The notes beneath the pieces were generated by a model that did not search any database, was not told the DNA's origin, and saw nothing but the letters and a program-made list of their open reading frames with translations. 64,000 nucleotides of DNA from an uncultured Shimia sp. (GTDB lineage Bacteria > Pseudomonadota > Alphaproteobacteria > Rhodobacterales > Rhodobacteraceae): positions 868,001 to 932,000 of the forward strand of contig NZ_CANLRL010000001.1 in the NCBI RefSeq assembly GCF_947493595.1. The letters run 5' to 3'. Shown here one piece after another: positions 44,301 to 53,135 of the stretch; the stretch's first letter is position 1; every line of letters begins with the position of its first letter. The position numbers and the translations under genes were made by a program.

Positions 44301-45605
44301 ATGACCAAATCCAAGGCCGTACCAGTAACAGGCACGCAGCCGACACGCCGTGATGCGCTCAAGACTTTGGCGCTTGGCGGTGGGGCCGCAGCTGCCATGC
44401 CTCTTTGGGCGCGATATGCAGGCGCACAAACGTCCGAGCCAATCAAAGTGGGTTTTCAAGTGCACCGGACCGGCATCGGCGCGGCCTATGGGCGGTGGTA
44501 TGATCGCACAACTTCCGCAGCGGCGGCTCTGATCAACGAGCAAGGCGGCATCAATGGACGTCCGCTGAAGATTGTGGCCGAAGACGATGGAACTGACCCC
44601 AAACGTGGGGCTGAAGTGGTGGAAAAATTTGCCACGCAGCACAATTGTGACATTGGGTTTGGCACTCTGTTCTCTCATGTTGTGATCGGCTCCGCGCCGC
44701 GTGCTGGAGAATTAAAGCTGCCGTATTTTGTGGTGTCCGAAGGCCACCACGTGGCGAGCGGGATGCTGAATCGCTACACGTTGCAGCCGGGCATTACGGA
44801 CGTGAAGAGCCAGGTACAGGCAATGGCGCCGTTTGTCGCGGACAATCTAGGTAAAAAAGTCACGATGATCTTCCCGGATTTTGCGTTTGGGCATGACCAC
44901 CGAGATTACTTCACTGCAGCGATTGAGGCGCAAGGCGGTGAGGTTCTGGAGCACATTGCGATCCCGCCAACTGAAACGTCCTTCACAAAGTATTTCCCAA
45001 AAATCCCGCGCGACACAGAGGTGATTTACCACGTCATGGTCGGACCCGCTGTGCTGACCTTTGTGAAGGAACTGGGCGAGTTCTTTGGACCGCAACGTCC
45101 TGAGATGTTTGGCTTCATCGACAGCTTGGAAGCGGTGGACATTGGCAGCCCGGGACTTGAGTTCCTTGATGGGACCTACTTCTGGGAGGGCAATCCGCGC
45201 TATGCGCAAGAAGATCAGTCGGAGTATGACGCGTTTTTCCGGGAACGGGTTGGGGTGGATGCCAACGGTGCCTCGGTGAGTGATCCAAAAGACGTGTCGA
45301 CCTATGCGCACATGTTTGGATGCTGGGAGACTTTGCACGTTGTGAAAGCCGGGATGGAGAGCGCCGGATATCGCGGGCCGCAGGACCGTGCTGCATTGAT
45401 AGAGGCGGTGGAAGCGATGACCGACATGCCGCATTCCAATGCGCATCCGCAGGGGGCGAAAATCTTCAACGGCAAAACCCACCAGGTGTTTGGCCATCAG
45501 TACATCACCAAGGTGGTGGATGGAAAACTGCTCTTGGTGCACACCACGTCGATTGAAGACACGTTCTATCCTGACGAGGCGGATTATACCACGCAGGCGC
45601 TTTGA
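44301..45605 (+). CDS. ABC transporter substrate-binding protein, urea/amide-like, Tat-exported
   Basis: A 434-residue binding protein with a twin-arginine signal (PTRRDALKTLALGGGAAAAMPLWARYAGAQ). The mature part starts SEPIKVGFQVHRTGIGAAYGRWY and belongs to the Peripla_BP_6 group that includes urea and short-chain amide binders. Tat export suggests folding in the cytosol before secretion. ATG 44301 is used; a GTG at 44298 is adjacent. It heads the operon 44301-48932 and probably brings in the substrate of the hydantoinase and hydroxylase genes that flank it. Confidence 0.85.
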   Translation: MTKSKAVPVTGTQPTRRDALKTLALGGGAAAAMPLWARYAGAQTSEPIKVGFQVHRTGIGAAYGRWYDRTTSAAAALINEQGGINGRPLKIVAEDDGTDPKRGAEVVEKFATQHNCDIGFGTLFSHVVIGSAPRAGELKLPYFVVSEGHHVASGMLNRYTLQPGITDVKSQVQAMAPFVADNLGKKVTMIFPDFAFGHDHRDYFTAAIEAQGGEVLEHIAIPPTETSFTKYFPKIPRDTEVIYHVMVGPAVLTFVKELGEFFGPQRPEMFGFIDSLEAVDIGSPGLEFLDGTYFWEGNPRYAQEDQSEYDAFFRERVGVDANGASVSDPKDVSTYAHMFGCWETLHVVKAGMESAGYRGPQDRAALIEAVEAMTDMPHSNAHPQGAKIFNGKTHQVFGHQYITKVVDGKLLLVHTTSIEDTFYPDEADYTTQAL

Positions 45606-45660
45606 GAGTGAACTTGGGCGCGGTTCTCAAGCCGCGTCCATTTTTGAGGCGAGGGTGTAG

Positions 45661-46587
45661 ATGGATTTCGGACCTTATTTGATGCTCGCGACCTTGGAGG
45701 GCGCGGTCACGGCGGCGGTCTTGGCATTGACTGCTTCTGGCTTGGCGCTGGTGTTTGGTGTCATGCGGGTGGTGAATGTCGCGCATGGCGAGTTTTTTAT
45801 GCTAGGTGCAGTTTTGGCCTGGTGGGTGACTAATATGTTGGGTGGTTCAGCGGCTTTTGGTTTTGCTGTTGCGCTGATTGTTGTGCCTGTTTTGGTGGGG
45901 TTCTTGGCCGTCGTGACGGACATGACCGTCCTGAAACGGATCAACTATGATCCAGAACGTACCATCGTTGCGACAATCGGTATTTTGTATATTTTTCAGC
46001 AGGTTACATTGATGACCTACGGCCCGGATGCGCGACCTGTGGTGCCGCCGTTTAACACGCGTTTGGCCCTGCCATGGATTGAGTTTGTTGATGGGGAGAT
46101 CAGTCTGTATTGGCCCTGGGGGTTGTCCATCACTAGCTACAAACTTGCGGTGATCGGCGCGGCTGCTTTGGTGTTGGTTGGTCTTTGGGTTTTGATGACA
46201 CGGTCCAAACTGGGGCTATTGATGCGGGCCACCGAACAGGATCGCGATATGGCTTTGGCCTTCGGTATCCCAGTGGAACGGGTTTACGCTTTGGTATTTG
46301 GCCTGGGGGCAGCCATGGCAGCGCTGGCAGCGGTTTTGATCGTGCCAATCCAGCAAGCGCATTATCTCATGGGGCATGATCCGCTTTTGCTGAGTTTCAT
46401 TGTGGTCATCATCGGCGGATTGGGAAGTTTTCCTGGCACGATCTTGGCGGCATTGCTTATCGGTCTATCTGACGGAGTTATTTCGGTTTTCTTTTCTCCA
46501 ACACTTGCAAAAATTCTAGCAACACTTCTGGTGGCGCTTGTTTTGGTGTTCCGGCCTCAGGGTCTGTTTGGAGCGCGTGACACATGA
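45661..46587 (+). CDS. Branched-chain-type ABC permease, LivH-like
   Basis: A 308-residue inner-membrane permease. It has the family segments ASGLALVFGVMRVVNVAHGEFFMLGAVLAWWV and VVIIGGLGSFPGTILAALLIGLSDG, and ends FRPQGLFGARDT, all typical of LivH. Partner of the LivM-like gene that starts inside its stop codon (ATGA overlap). Confidence 0.9.
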   Translation: MDFGPYLMLATLEGAVTAAVLALTASGLALVFGVMRVVNVAHGEFFMLGAVLAWWVTNMLGGSAAFGFAVALIVVPVLVGFLAVVTDMTVLKRINYDPERTIVATIGILYIFQQVTLMTYGPDARPVVPPFNTRLALPWIEFVDGEISLYWPWGLSITSYKLAVIGAAALVLVGLWVLMTRSKLGLLMRATEQDRDMALAFGIPVERVYALVFGLGAAMAALAAVLIVPIQQAHYLMGHDPLLLSFIVVIIGGLGSFPGTILAALLIGLSDGVISVFFSPTLAKILATLLVALVLVFRPQGLFGARDT

Positions 46588-47531
46588 CTGCAGACATGCG
46601 GAAATCTCTGCTTTTGCACGGCGGAGTGCTGCTTGGATTGCTTGCCTTGCAGTATGTGTTGCCTGCCTATCATCACGGCAATCTTGCACGGGTCATGGTG
46701 CTGGCCAGCTATGCGATGGGTTACAATTTGTTGTTTGGCTACACCGGGTTGTTAAGCCTTGGTCACGCGTTGTTCTTCGCTGCAGGACTGTACGGCACAG
46801 GGCTGGCAATATCACAGTTTGGCGTGAGCGCTGGCGTCGCCTTGGCGGTTGGTGTTCTCTTTGGCACCCTTGTCGGTATCGTGATCGGCGCTTTGGCGCT
46901 ACGCACTGAAGGTGTTGCGTTTATGATCGTCACACTGATGTTCGCGCAAGCCGGATACCTTACAATTCTGTATTTTGGACAATACACCAGAGGGGACGAG
47001 GGATTTGTTATTGCGCTGGCAGATCGAAACATTAGTGGATGGGACCTGTCCGACCCATCAGTTCGATATTTTGCTGCATTTATAGTGTTTAGCGCAGCCT
47101 TATTAATGTGCCTGACAGTGGTCAAATCACGCTTTGGCAAAGTACTCATTGCCATTCGCGAAAACGAAGAACGCGCCCGGATGCTTGGGTATAACGTGGA
47201 TCGTTTTAAGCTGGCAGCGATTGGATTATCAGCGTCTCTGGCCGCGCTGTCCGGTGCTGCGTATGGCGTGTTGTTTGGTTATGTCGGCGCCTCGTTTGCT
47301 TCGGTCCAATATTCAATTTTGCCGCTACTTTGGGTCTTGTTAGGCGGCGCGGGGACCGTGCTTGGGCCTTTGGTGGGAACGCTGTTTATGTTTTACCTAA
47401 TTGACCTCAGTTCCGGTATCACCACTGCGTACATGCTAATTGCCGGTGTGGTTTTGGTTTTTTTAACGCTGTTTGCGCCGCAGGGGTTAATGGGCGAGTT
47501 GCGTCGTCGGGCTATACGGTGGCTTCCATGA
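46584..47531 (+). CDS. Branched-chain-type ABC permease, LivM-like
   Basis: A 315-residue membrane protein. LivM signatures are YNLLFGYTGLLSLGHALFFAAGLYGTGLA and LSASLAALSGAAYGVLFGYVGASFAS, ending LFAPQGLMGELRRRAIRW. Its coding sequence is somewhat richer in A/T than its neighbours around 47000-47450. Start ATG 46584 overlaps livH; its stop overlaps the ATPase gene. Confidence 0.9.
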   Translation: MTADMRKSLLLHGGVLLGLLALQYVLPAYHHGNLARVMVLASYAMGYNLLFGYTGLLSLGHALFFAAGLYGTGLAISQFGVSAGVALAVGVLFGTLVGIVIGALALRTEGVAFMIVTLMFAQAGYLTILYFGQYTRGDEGFVIALADRNISGWDLSDPSVRYFAAFIVFSAALLMCLTVVKSRFGKVLIAIRENEERARMLGYNVDRFKLAAIGLSASLAALSGAAYGVLFGYVGASFASVQYSILPLLWVLLGGAGTVLGPLVGTLFMFYLIDLSSGITTAYMLIAGVVLVFLTLFAPQGLMGELRRRAIRWLP

Positions 47532-48250
47532 ATATCTTATCCGCCCGAGGCCTGACCAAAAACTTCAATGGCTTGAGTGCAGTTGACAATGTATGCCTCG
47601 ATGTTCCGCACGGACAAGTTCGCGCCTTGATTGGGCCAAATGGCGCCGGCAAAACCACGTTGGTCGGGATGTTGTCAGGCCGTGTCACTCCGTCGTCGGG
47701 CAGTATCACCTTTGACGGGCGCGAGGTCACCAGCTGGCCCTCACATAAACGCATTGCGGCCGGTGTCGGCTATACCTTTCAAATCACATCCATATTTCCA
47801 AACCTGAGTGTGTGGGAAAACGTAGCTCTCGCCGCACGGCGGAAACTGACGGCTGCTAAGGCGGTCGAACAGGCAGTTCGCAGCGCATTGGATGAAGTTG
47901 GATTGGGTTCGCGACAGGCAGAGAGTGCCGGAGATCTGAGTTATGGTCACCAACGCTTGTTGGAGATTGCAATGGGCCTCGCGCAGGCACCAAAATTGCT
48001 GATCTTGGACGAACCGACGCAGGGTTTGGCAGGCGGCGAGGTGGCAGATTTTTTGAATCTGATCGCCAAATTGCGTGGAGGCACCACCGTGTTTTTGATT
48101 GAACATAATATGGACGTCGTCATGCAAGTGGCTGATTTTGTGACGGTTTTGGATTCCGGTAGGGTGATTTTTGAGGGAACACCGAAAGAGGTCAAGGCAA
48201 GCGAAACAGTGCAGGTGGCTTATCTTGGAGGCGGCGATGCTGCGGCTTGA
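47528..48250 (+). CDS. Branched-chain-type ABC ATPase, LivG-like
   Basis: A 240-residue nucleotide-binding protein. Walker A GPNGAGKTT, signature LSYGHQRLLEIAMGL, Walker B LLILDEPTQGLAG, switch His in FLIEHNMDVV. The start is ATG 47528, overlapping the livM stop (ATGA). Its 3' end overlaps the livF-like gene by 14 bases. Confidence 0.91.
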   Translation: MNILSARGLTKNFNGLSAVDNVCLDVPHGQVRALIGPNGAGKTTLVGMLSGRVTPSSGSITFDGREVTSWPSHKRIAAGVGYTFQITSIFPNLSVWENVALAARRKLTAAKAVEQAVRSALDEVGLGSRQAESAGDLSYGHQRLLEIAMGLAQAPKLLILDEPTQGLAGGEVADFLNLIAKLRGGTTVFLIEHNMDVVMQVADFVTVLDSGRVIFEGTPKEVKASETVQVAYLGGGDAAA

Positions 48251-48932
48251 AGGAGTGTCCGCGGGCTATGGGCGAGCGCAGGTGTTGAGAGAGGTTTCCT
48301 TTGAAGCGCAGGCAGGGGAAATCTTATGCTTGGTCGGACGCAATGGCGCTGGCAAAACAACCACGGTAAAGGCGATCATGGGATTGTTGCCGTTGATGGC
48401 CGGAAACGTCACGTTGGAAGGGACTGTTTTGTCATCATTGCCAGCCCACTTTGTGCCACGCCACGGCATTGGTTATGTGCCGCAAGGGAGACGTTTGTTT
48501 GGCGGATTGACGGTTGCAGAAAACCTCGATGTCGGTCGATTGACAAACGGTAAGGACCGGCTTGTCGTGGAGGAAGTCCTTTCGATTTTCCCCAGGCTTG
48601 CGGAGAGATTTCGGCAGCGTGCCAACACCTTAAGTGGAGGTGAGCAGCAAATGTTGGCGATGGGTCGTGCGATGTGCCTCCGCCCTAAGGTGCTGTTGCT
48701 TGACGAGCCAACGGAAGGTCTACAACCATCTATGATCACGGCTATTCGGGACGCGACTATCCGAATGCGAGACCAAGGCATTGCGGTTGTGTTGGTGGAG
48801 CAGCGGTTGGACGCGATTGTTGAACTGGCAGATCACGTGGCGCTTCTGGAAAATGGTCAGATCAGGGGCACATTGACGCGATCTGAGATGGCAACTTACC
48901 CGCAAAAACTGGCCTCACATCTTGGGGTTTGA
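48237..48932 (+). CDS. Branched-chain-type ABC ATPase, LivF-like
   Basis: A 231-residue nucleotide-binding protein. Walker A GRNGAGKTT, IGYVPQGRRLFGGLTVAENL, signature LSGGEQQMLAMGRAM, Walker B VLLLDEPTEGLQP, and VLVEQRLDAIVEL in the switch region. ATG 48237 (MLRLEGVSAGYGRAQ) is the start; the longer frame lies inside livG. Last gene of the second importer; the dispersed repeat copy B follows its stop. Confidence 0.91.
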   Translation: MLRLEGVSAGYGRAQVLREVSFEAQAGEILCLVGRNGAGKTTTVKAIMGLLPLMAGNVTLEGTVLSSLPAHFVPRHGIGYVPQGRRLFGGLTVAENLDVGRLTNGKDRLVVEEVLSIFPRLAERFRQRANTLSGGEQQMLAMGRAMCLRPKVLLLDEPTEGLQPSMITAIRDATIRMRDQGIAVVLVEQRLDAIVELADHVALLENGQIRGTLTRSEMATYPQKLASHLGV

Positions 48933-48946
48933 AGCCGTGAAAATCA

Positions 48947-48990
48947 CGTCGGTATTGCGTCTGTATCCCGACTGTATTGTGGAGGTGCAA
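48947..48990 (+). repeat. Dispersed 44-nt repeat, copy B
   Basis: Same element as 4240-4283, differing at four positions. In this copy GTCGG and CCGAC can pair across 15 bases. It lies between the convergent livF-like and MarR-family genes, with no other feature in that 80-bp gap. Confidence 0.7.
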
Positions 48991-49012
48991 AAATCTCGTT
49001 GAATCCGAGTGA

Positions 49013-49462
49013 TCAGGTGAGTTTTTGCAACAGCAAAAGGAAGATCGTTTGTTCTGCTTCGTTCAAGGGCGCAAGCGTGTCTCGGGTGATTTGATGGGCT
49101 GCGGGCGCAACAGCTTCGAAAAGATCCCATCCTTGCGCGGTTGGTTTGAGTAAGATGCGGCGTTGGTCTGTCGGATCCGGGGAACTGGCCACGAGGTCTT
49201 TGGCGCGCAGGCGGTCGACCACACCTTTGATCGTGGCGCCGTCCATGGCGGTGGCGCGGCCCAAGGCGTTTTGCGACACTGCGCCAAGTTCGCAGAGTTT
49301 GGCAAGCGCGGCAAATTGGGTGGGGGTTAAATCAGAGATGGCATCCGCGAAAATGGACAAATGTCGTTGGTTGGCGCGGCGCATCAAGAAACCAACCTGG
49401 TCGTCCAACGCATAAGCATCTGCGGCCGCTGATGGGGTGAGTTTTGGGGTTTCAGAGGTCAT
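49013..49462 (-). CDS. MarR-family transcriptional regulator
   Basis: A 149-residue winged-helix regulator. It contains VGFLMRRANQRHLSIF, LTPTQFAALAKLCELGAVSQNALGRATAMDGATIKGVVDRLRAKDLV and the wing PDPTDQRRILLKPT, all typical of MarR regulators of aromatic or N-heterocycle catabolism. It is divergent from the hydroxylase operon at 49585 and probably represses it, releasing on binding the substrate. Start ATG 49462 (MTSETPKL) is preferred; an in-frame upstream start reaching 49546 would enter the candidate operator. Confidence 0.9.
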   Translation of the reverse strand: MTSETPKLTPSAAADAYALDDQVGFLMRRANQRHLSIFADAISDLTPTQFAALAKLCELGAVSQNALGRATAMDGATIKGVVDRLRAKDLVASSPDPTDQRRILLKPTAQGWDLFEAVAPAAHQITRDTLAPLNEAEQTIFLLLLQKLT

Positions 49463-49543
49463 CTCAGGAAGCCTTGTTGCGGGCGCCAATGTGCGATTTG
49501 TTGACAGACGTGTAAAAGCTGCCGCAAAATCCATTGGTATACA

Positions 49544-49557
49544 CACAAGTTTTTGTG
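49544..49557. promoter_or_regulatory. Inverted repeat, candidate MarR operator
   Basis: CACAA-GTTT-TTGTG has perfect 5-bp arms, 28 bp before the hydroxylase FAD-subunit start and 82 bp before the MarR start. Position and symmetry fit an autoregulatory MarR site. Confidence 0.4.
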
Positions 49558-49584
49558 CGCGCCCTGACGATTTGAGAGGTCACC

Positions 49585-50427
49585 ATGGGGATTTATCATC
49601 GCCCCGGCAAGTTGAAAGATGCGCTCGCTGTATTGGCGACAACCGGCGCGCAGCCAGTGGCTGGGTGTACGGATGTTTTTGCTAGCACCGGCGCGCAGGA
49701 ATTGCCGGGCGACGTATTGGACGTTACGGCAATTGATGAGCTGCGCGGGATCACGAAAACTGGCCTAGGGTGGCGCATCGGCGCCACGACAACCTGGCGC
49801 GATGTTGTTTGTACCAAGCTGCCCCCGGCGTTTTGCATGCTCCAACAAGCCGCGCGTGAGATAGGCGGTCTGCAAGTTCAAAACGCGGGCACGGTGGCTG
49901 GTAACCTCTGCAATGCGTCGCCAGCGGCAGACGGGATGCCCCCGTTGTTGGCGCTCAACGCTCAGGTCGAATTGGCATCGGAGCAGGGGATCCGGATTAT
50001 CGACCTGGCTGACTTTGTGTCTGGGCCGAGAGCCACAGTGAGGCGCGACAATGAACTGCTAAGCGCGGTTTTGGTGCCTGACGCGAGTGTGTTGGGCTGC
50101 AGCCGATTCCTAAAGTTGGGCGCACGCAAACATTTAGTGATTTCCATTGCCATGGTTGCGGTGCGCCTTGACGTGCAAGACGAGATCATTCGGGACGTGG
50201 CGGTGGCCATTGGTGCCTGTGGGCCGGTCGCAATACGTGCATCCAAATTGGAACGCGCTTTGGTTGGAACTCGTGTCGATCAGGCTGACCAATTGGTCAG
50301 TGTGGCGCATTTGGAAGATGCCCTGTCACCCATCTCGGATGTACGGGGCGAAGCAGGCTACCGCAGTGTTGCGGCTTTGGAGCTTGTTCAGCGTGGGATC
50401 GTTGATGTGTTGGAGGCGTATCGATGA
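49585..50427 (+). CDS. Xanthine-dehydrogenase-family FAD-binding subunit
   Basis: A 280-residue medium subunit of a molybdenum hydroxylase (CoxM/XdhB-like). FAD-binding stretches are PVAGCTDVFAS and NAGTVAGNLCNASPAADGMPPLLAL. The C-terminal CO_deh_flav_C domain has FLKLGARKHLVISIAMVAVRL. It takes electrons from the Fe-S clusters of the partner subunit encoded next, with a four-base overlap. Substrate specificity rests on the large subunit. Confidence 0.92.
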   Translation: MGIYHRPGKLKDALAVLATTGAQPVAGCTDVFASTGAQELPGDVLDVTAIDELRGITKTGLGWRIGATTTWRDVVCTKLPPAFCMLQQAAREIGGLQVQNAGTVAGNLCNASPAADGMPPLLALNAQVELASEQGIRIIDLADFVSGPRATVRRDNELLSAVLVPDASVLGCSRFLKLGARKHLVISIAMVAVRLDVQDEIIRDVAVAIGACGPVAIRASKLERALVGTRVDQADQLVSVAHLEDALSPISDVRGEAGYRSVAALELVQRGIVDVLEAYR

Positions 50428-53135
50428 TTTCCTTTGACCTCAATGGTGTTTCGCAGACCTTAGACGTTCCACATGGGCGGCGGTTGTCCCGCGTCTTACG
50501 AGAGGATCTCCACTTACGCGGCACTAAGGTGTGCTGTGACGCAGGCGACTGTGGGGCGTGTACTGTGTTGCTGGACGGCGAAGCTGTTTGCGCATGCCTA
50601 ACGCCGGTCGCACAGGTGGCAGACCGTCAGGTTGAAACCATTGAAGGGTTGGGCGCTGCCGGGCCTAACCCTTTGCAGCGGGCCTTTATGCGTCATGGTG
50701 CGGCGCAGTGCGGGATTTGCTCACCGGGCATGATCATGGCTGCGGAAGCTTTGCTGCGGCGGGAATGCAGCCCTGATCGGGACACTGTTGAAGCGGCACT
50801 GGCTGGCGTTTTGTGCCGCTGCACGGGATACACCAAAATCATCGATGCGGTTTTGGATGCTGCTGGAAGCGGCGCAGGCCCGGAGCCTGAGGCAGGCGCG
50901 TCCGTGGGCGCTCGTGTAGAACGACTGGATGGCGCGGCCAAGGTTATGGGGCACGAGCTTTTTGGGGCAGATGTTGTACCCGAAGATGCTCTGTGTGTGC
51001 GTGTGGTGCGTAGCCCGTACCCAGCTGCGCGGTTTGAGTTTGGTGAGGTAGAGGGCTGGGCTGCGGAAAATGGTGTGCAGGTCTTTACAGCCAAGCACAT
51101 CCCAGGCGTGAATTGTTTCGGTGTTATTGAGAGATTTGCAGATCAACCCGTGCTTGCCGCTGAAACCGTGCGTATGGCGGGCGAGGCCGTGGCTCTGGTA
51201 GCAGGACCCAAAGACATTGTGGAAGCGTTGGCATTGAGCACATTTCCCGTGACCTGGGATGTGAAGACGCCGATGCTGGATGTTCGAAGCGCAGTGAAGC
51301 CTGATGCAGAGCACGTGCACCATGACCGCGCAGGAAATCAGTTGATTGCTGGTTTTGTTAGGCAAGGGGACGCGGAAGGCGCACTTGCCAGTGCGGTACA
51401 TGTTGCCGAAGGTGTTCTGCAGACAGGCCATGTGGAGCACGCCTATATTGAACCAGAAGCTGGCGCCGCCTGGATGGAAGGAGAAGTCCTCAACATTCGC
51501 GCTTGCACCCAAGCGCCGGTGTTGGATCAGCATAGCATGGCCCGGGTGCTTGGATTGTCGGAAAACAAAGTGCGCATTCGGCCTGCGGCCACTGGTGGTG
51601 GGTTTGGTGCAAAGCTGGATTTGACGGTTCAGCCATTGCTTGGTCTGGTTACGTTACTGACCGGTCAGCCCAGTGTCCTGATCTACACGCGAGCCGAAAG
51701 CATGGCGGCGAGCACCAAACGACACCCTGCTGATATGCATGCCAAAATAGGCGCGGATGCGGATGGCCGCCTGGTTGGGATGATGTTTGAAGGTGACTTT
51801 GATACCGGTGCCTATGCCAGCTGGGGGCCAACCGTGGCTGTACGCGTGCCGGTGCATGCCAGCGGTCCTTATGTGGTGCCAAACTATGTCGCCAAAGCGC
51901 GCGCGATCCACACCAACGGGCCAGTGGCAGGCGCTTTTCGCGGGTTTGGGGTGCCGCAGGCAGCGGCCTTGCAGGAACAATTGCTGGATCAATTGGCGGA
52001 GCAGGTGGGCATGGACCGCCTGGCATTTCGTCGGCTCAACGCGCTGTCAGACGGCGTGCCCACGGTTTGTGGTCAGAAACTTGAGGGGGTCGGCATTGGT
52101 GCCTGCCTCAGCGCGTTACAGCCGCGCTGGGACGCCGCGTTGATTGAGGCGGCTGCGGAGAACGTCAAATCCAACGGAAAGGTACGCGGTGTGGGAGTCG
52201 CAAGTTGTTGGTACGGTTGCGGAAATACCGCCCTGCCAAACCCTTCGACAATGCGGATCGGGATCACAGCGAAGGGACAGATTTGTCTTCATCAAGGTGC
52301 GATGGACATCGGTCAGGGGGCCAATACAGTGATCCCCCAAATGGCCGCAGATGCGCTTGGCGTGCCGGTGCATCAAATCACGCTGATTGACGCGGACACT
52401 GCGCTAACACCGGATTGTGGAAAGACTTCGGCCAGCCGGCAGACTGTTGTCAGTGGCAAGGCGGCTGTGCTGGCCGCGAAGGCGCTACGGGCACGAATTC
52501 TTCAATTGGGCAATATGGGGGACGAGGCAGCCATAACCTTGTCAGGGGCGGTGCTGACGCTGACGCAAGGGGTGGCGCGGCGGGATATTTCGTTGCGAGA
52601 TCTGCCAGACGATGTGTTTGGCTATGTGCTCTGGGCAGAGGAGACGTATGATCCGCCCACGCAAGCATTGGATGAAAACGGTCAGGGTGCCCCCTATGCG
52701 GTGTACGGTTATGGCGCGCAGCTGGTAGAGGTTGAGGTCGATCAAGTGCTGGGGACCGTGAAGGTGCTCAAGATCACAGCAGCGCATGATGTGGGGCAGG
52801 TTATCAATCCCTTGTTGGCGGAAGGCCAGATTGAGGGCGGGATCGCACAGGGGATTGGCATGGCGTTGATGGAGGAGTTTCATCCGGGCAAAACCGAAAA
52901 CCTGCATGATTATCTGATCCCAACCATTGGCGATGTTCCGGAGATTGTCTCACATCTGATCGAAGTGCCTGATCCGGAGGGGCCGTTGGGGGCCAAAGGG
53001 TTGGGGGAACATGTCTTGATCCCAACAGCGCCTGCAATTTTGAACGCGATACGGCATGCGACGGGGGCTGCGTTGACACAATTACCAGCCCGTCCCGACC
53101 GGGTTTTGGCAGCGATTAGGGCAACAAAGACATGA
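50424..53135 (+). CDS. Molybdenum hydroxylase with fused 2Fe-2S and molybdopterin-binding domains
   Basis: A 903-residue fusion. Residues 1-155 form the small-subunit module with two [2Fe-2S] sites: CCDAGDCGACTVLLDGEAVCAC and CGICSPGMIMAAEALL with VLCRCTGYTKI. Residues 165-903 form the large molybdopterin subunit (ATGGGFGAKLDLTVQPLLG, GAFRGFGVPQAAALQEQLLDQLA). The catalytic glutamate lies in GAKGLGEHVLIP near the C-terminus. Such enzymes hydroxylate N-heterocycles such as xanthine, nicotinate or pyrimidines at carbon next to nitrogen, using water. With the 6-hydroxynicotinate-reductase-like gene downstream, a pyridine or similar heteroaromatic is the likely substrate. Confidence 0.92.
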   Translation: MISFDLNGVSQTLDVPHGRRLSRVLREDLHLRGTKVCCDAGDCGACTVLLDGEAVCACLTPVAQVADRQVETIEGLGAAGPNPLQRAFMRHGAAQCGICSPGMIMAAEALLRRECSPDRDTVEAALAGVLCRCTGYTKIIDAVLDAAGSGAGPEPEAGASVGARVERLDGAAKVMGHELFGADVVPEDALCVRVVRSPYPAARFEFGEVEGWAAENGVQVFTAKHIPGVNCFGVIERFADQPVLAAETVRMAGEAVALVAGPKDIVEALALSTFPVTWDVKTPMLDVRSAVKPDAEHVHHDRAGNQLIAGFVRQGDAEGALASAVHVAEGVLQTGHVEHAYIEPEAGAAWMEGEVLNIRACTQAPVLDQHSMARVLGLSENKVRIRPAATGGGFGAKLDLTVQPLLGLVTLLTGQPSVLIYTRAESMAASTKRHPADMHAKIGADADGRLVGMMFEGDFDTGAYASWGPTVAVRVPVHASGPYVVPNYVAKARAIHTNGPVAGAFRGFGVPQAAALQEQLLDQLAEQVGMDRLAFRRLNALSDGVPTVCGQKLEGVGIGACLSALQPRWDAALIEAAAENVKSNGKVRGVGVASCWYGCGNTALPNPSTMRIGITAKGQICLHQGAMDIGQGANTVIPQMAADALGVPVHQITLIDADTALTPDCGKTSASRQTVVSGKAAVLAAKALRARILQLGNMGDEAAITLSGAVLTLTQGVARRDISLRDLPDDVFGYVLWAEETYDPPTQALDENGQGAPYAVYGYGAQLVEVEVDQVLGTVKVLKITAAHDVGQVINPLLAEGQIEGGIAQGIGMALMEEFHPGKTENLHDYLIPTIGDVPEIVSHLIEVPDPEGPLGAKGLGEHVLIPTAPAILNAIRHATGAALTQLPARPDRVLAAIRATKT

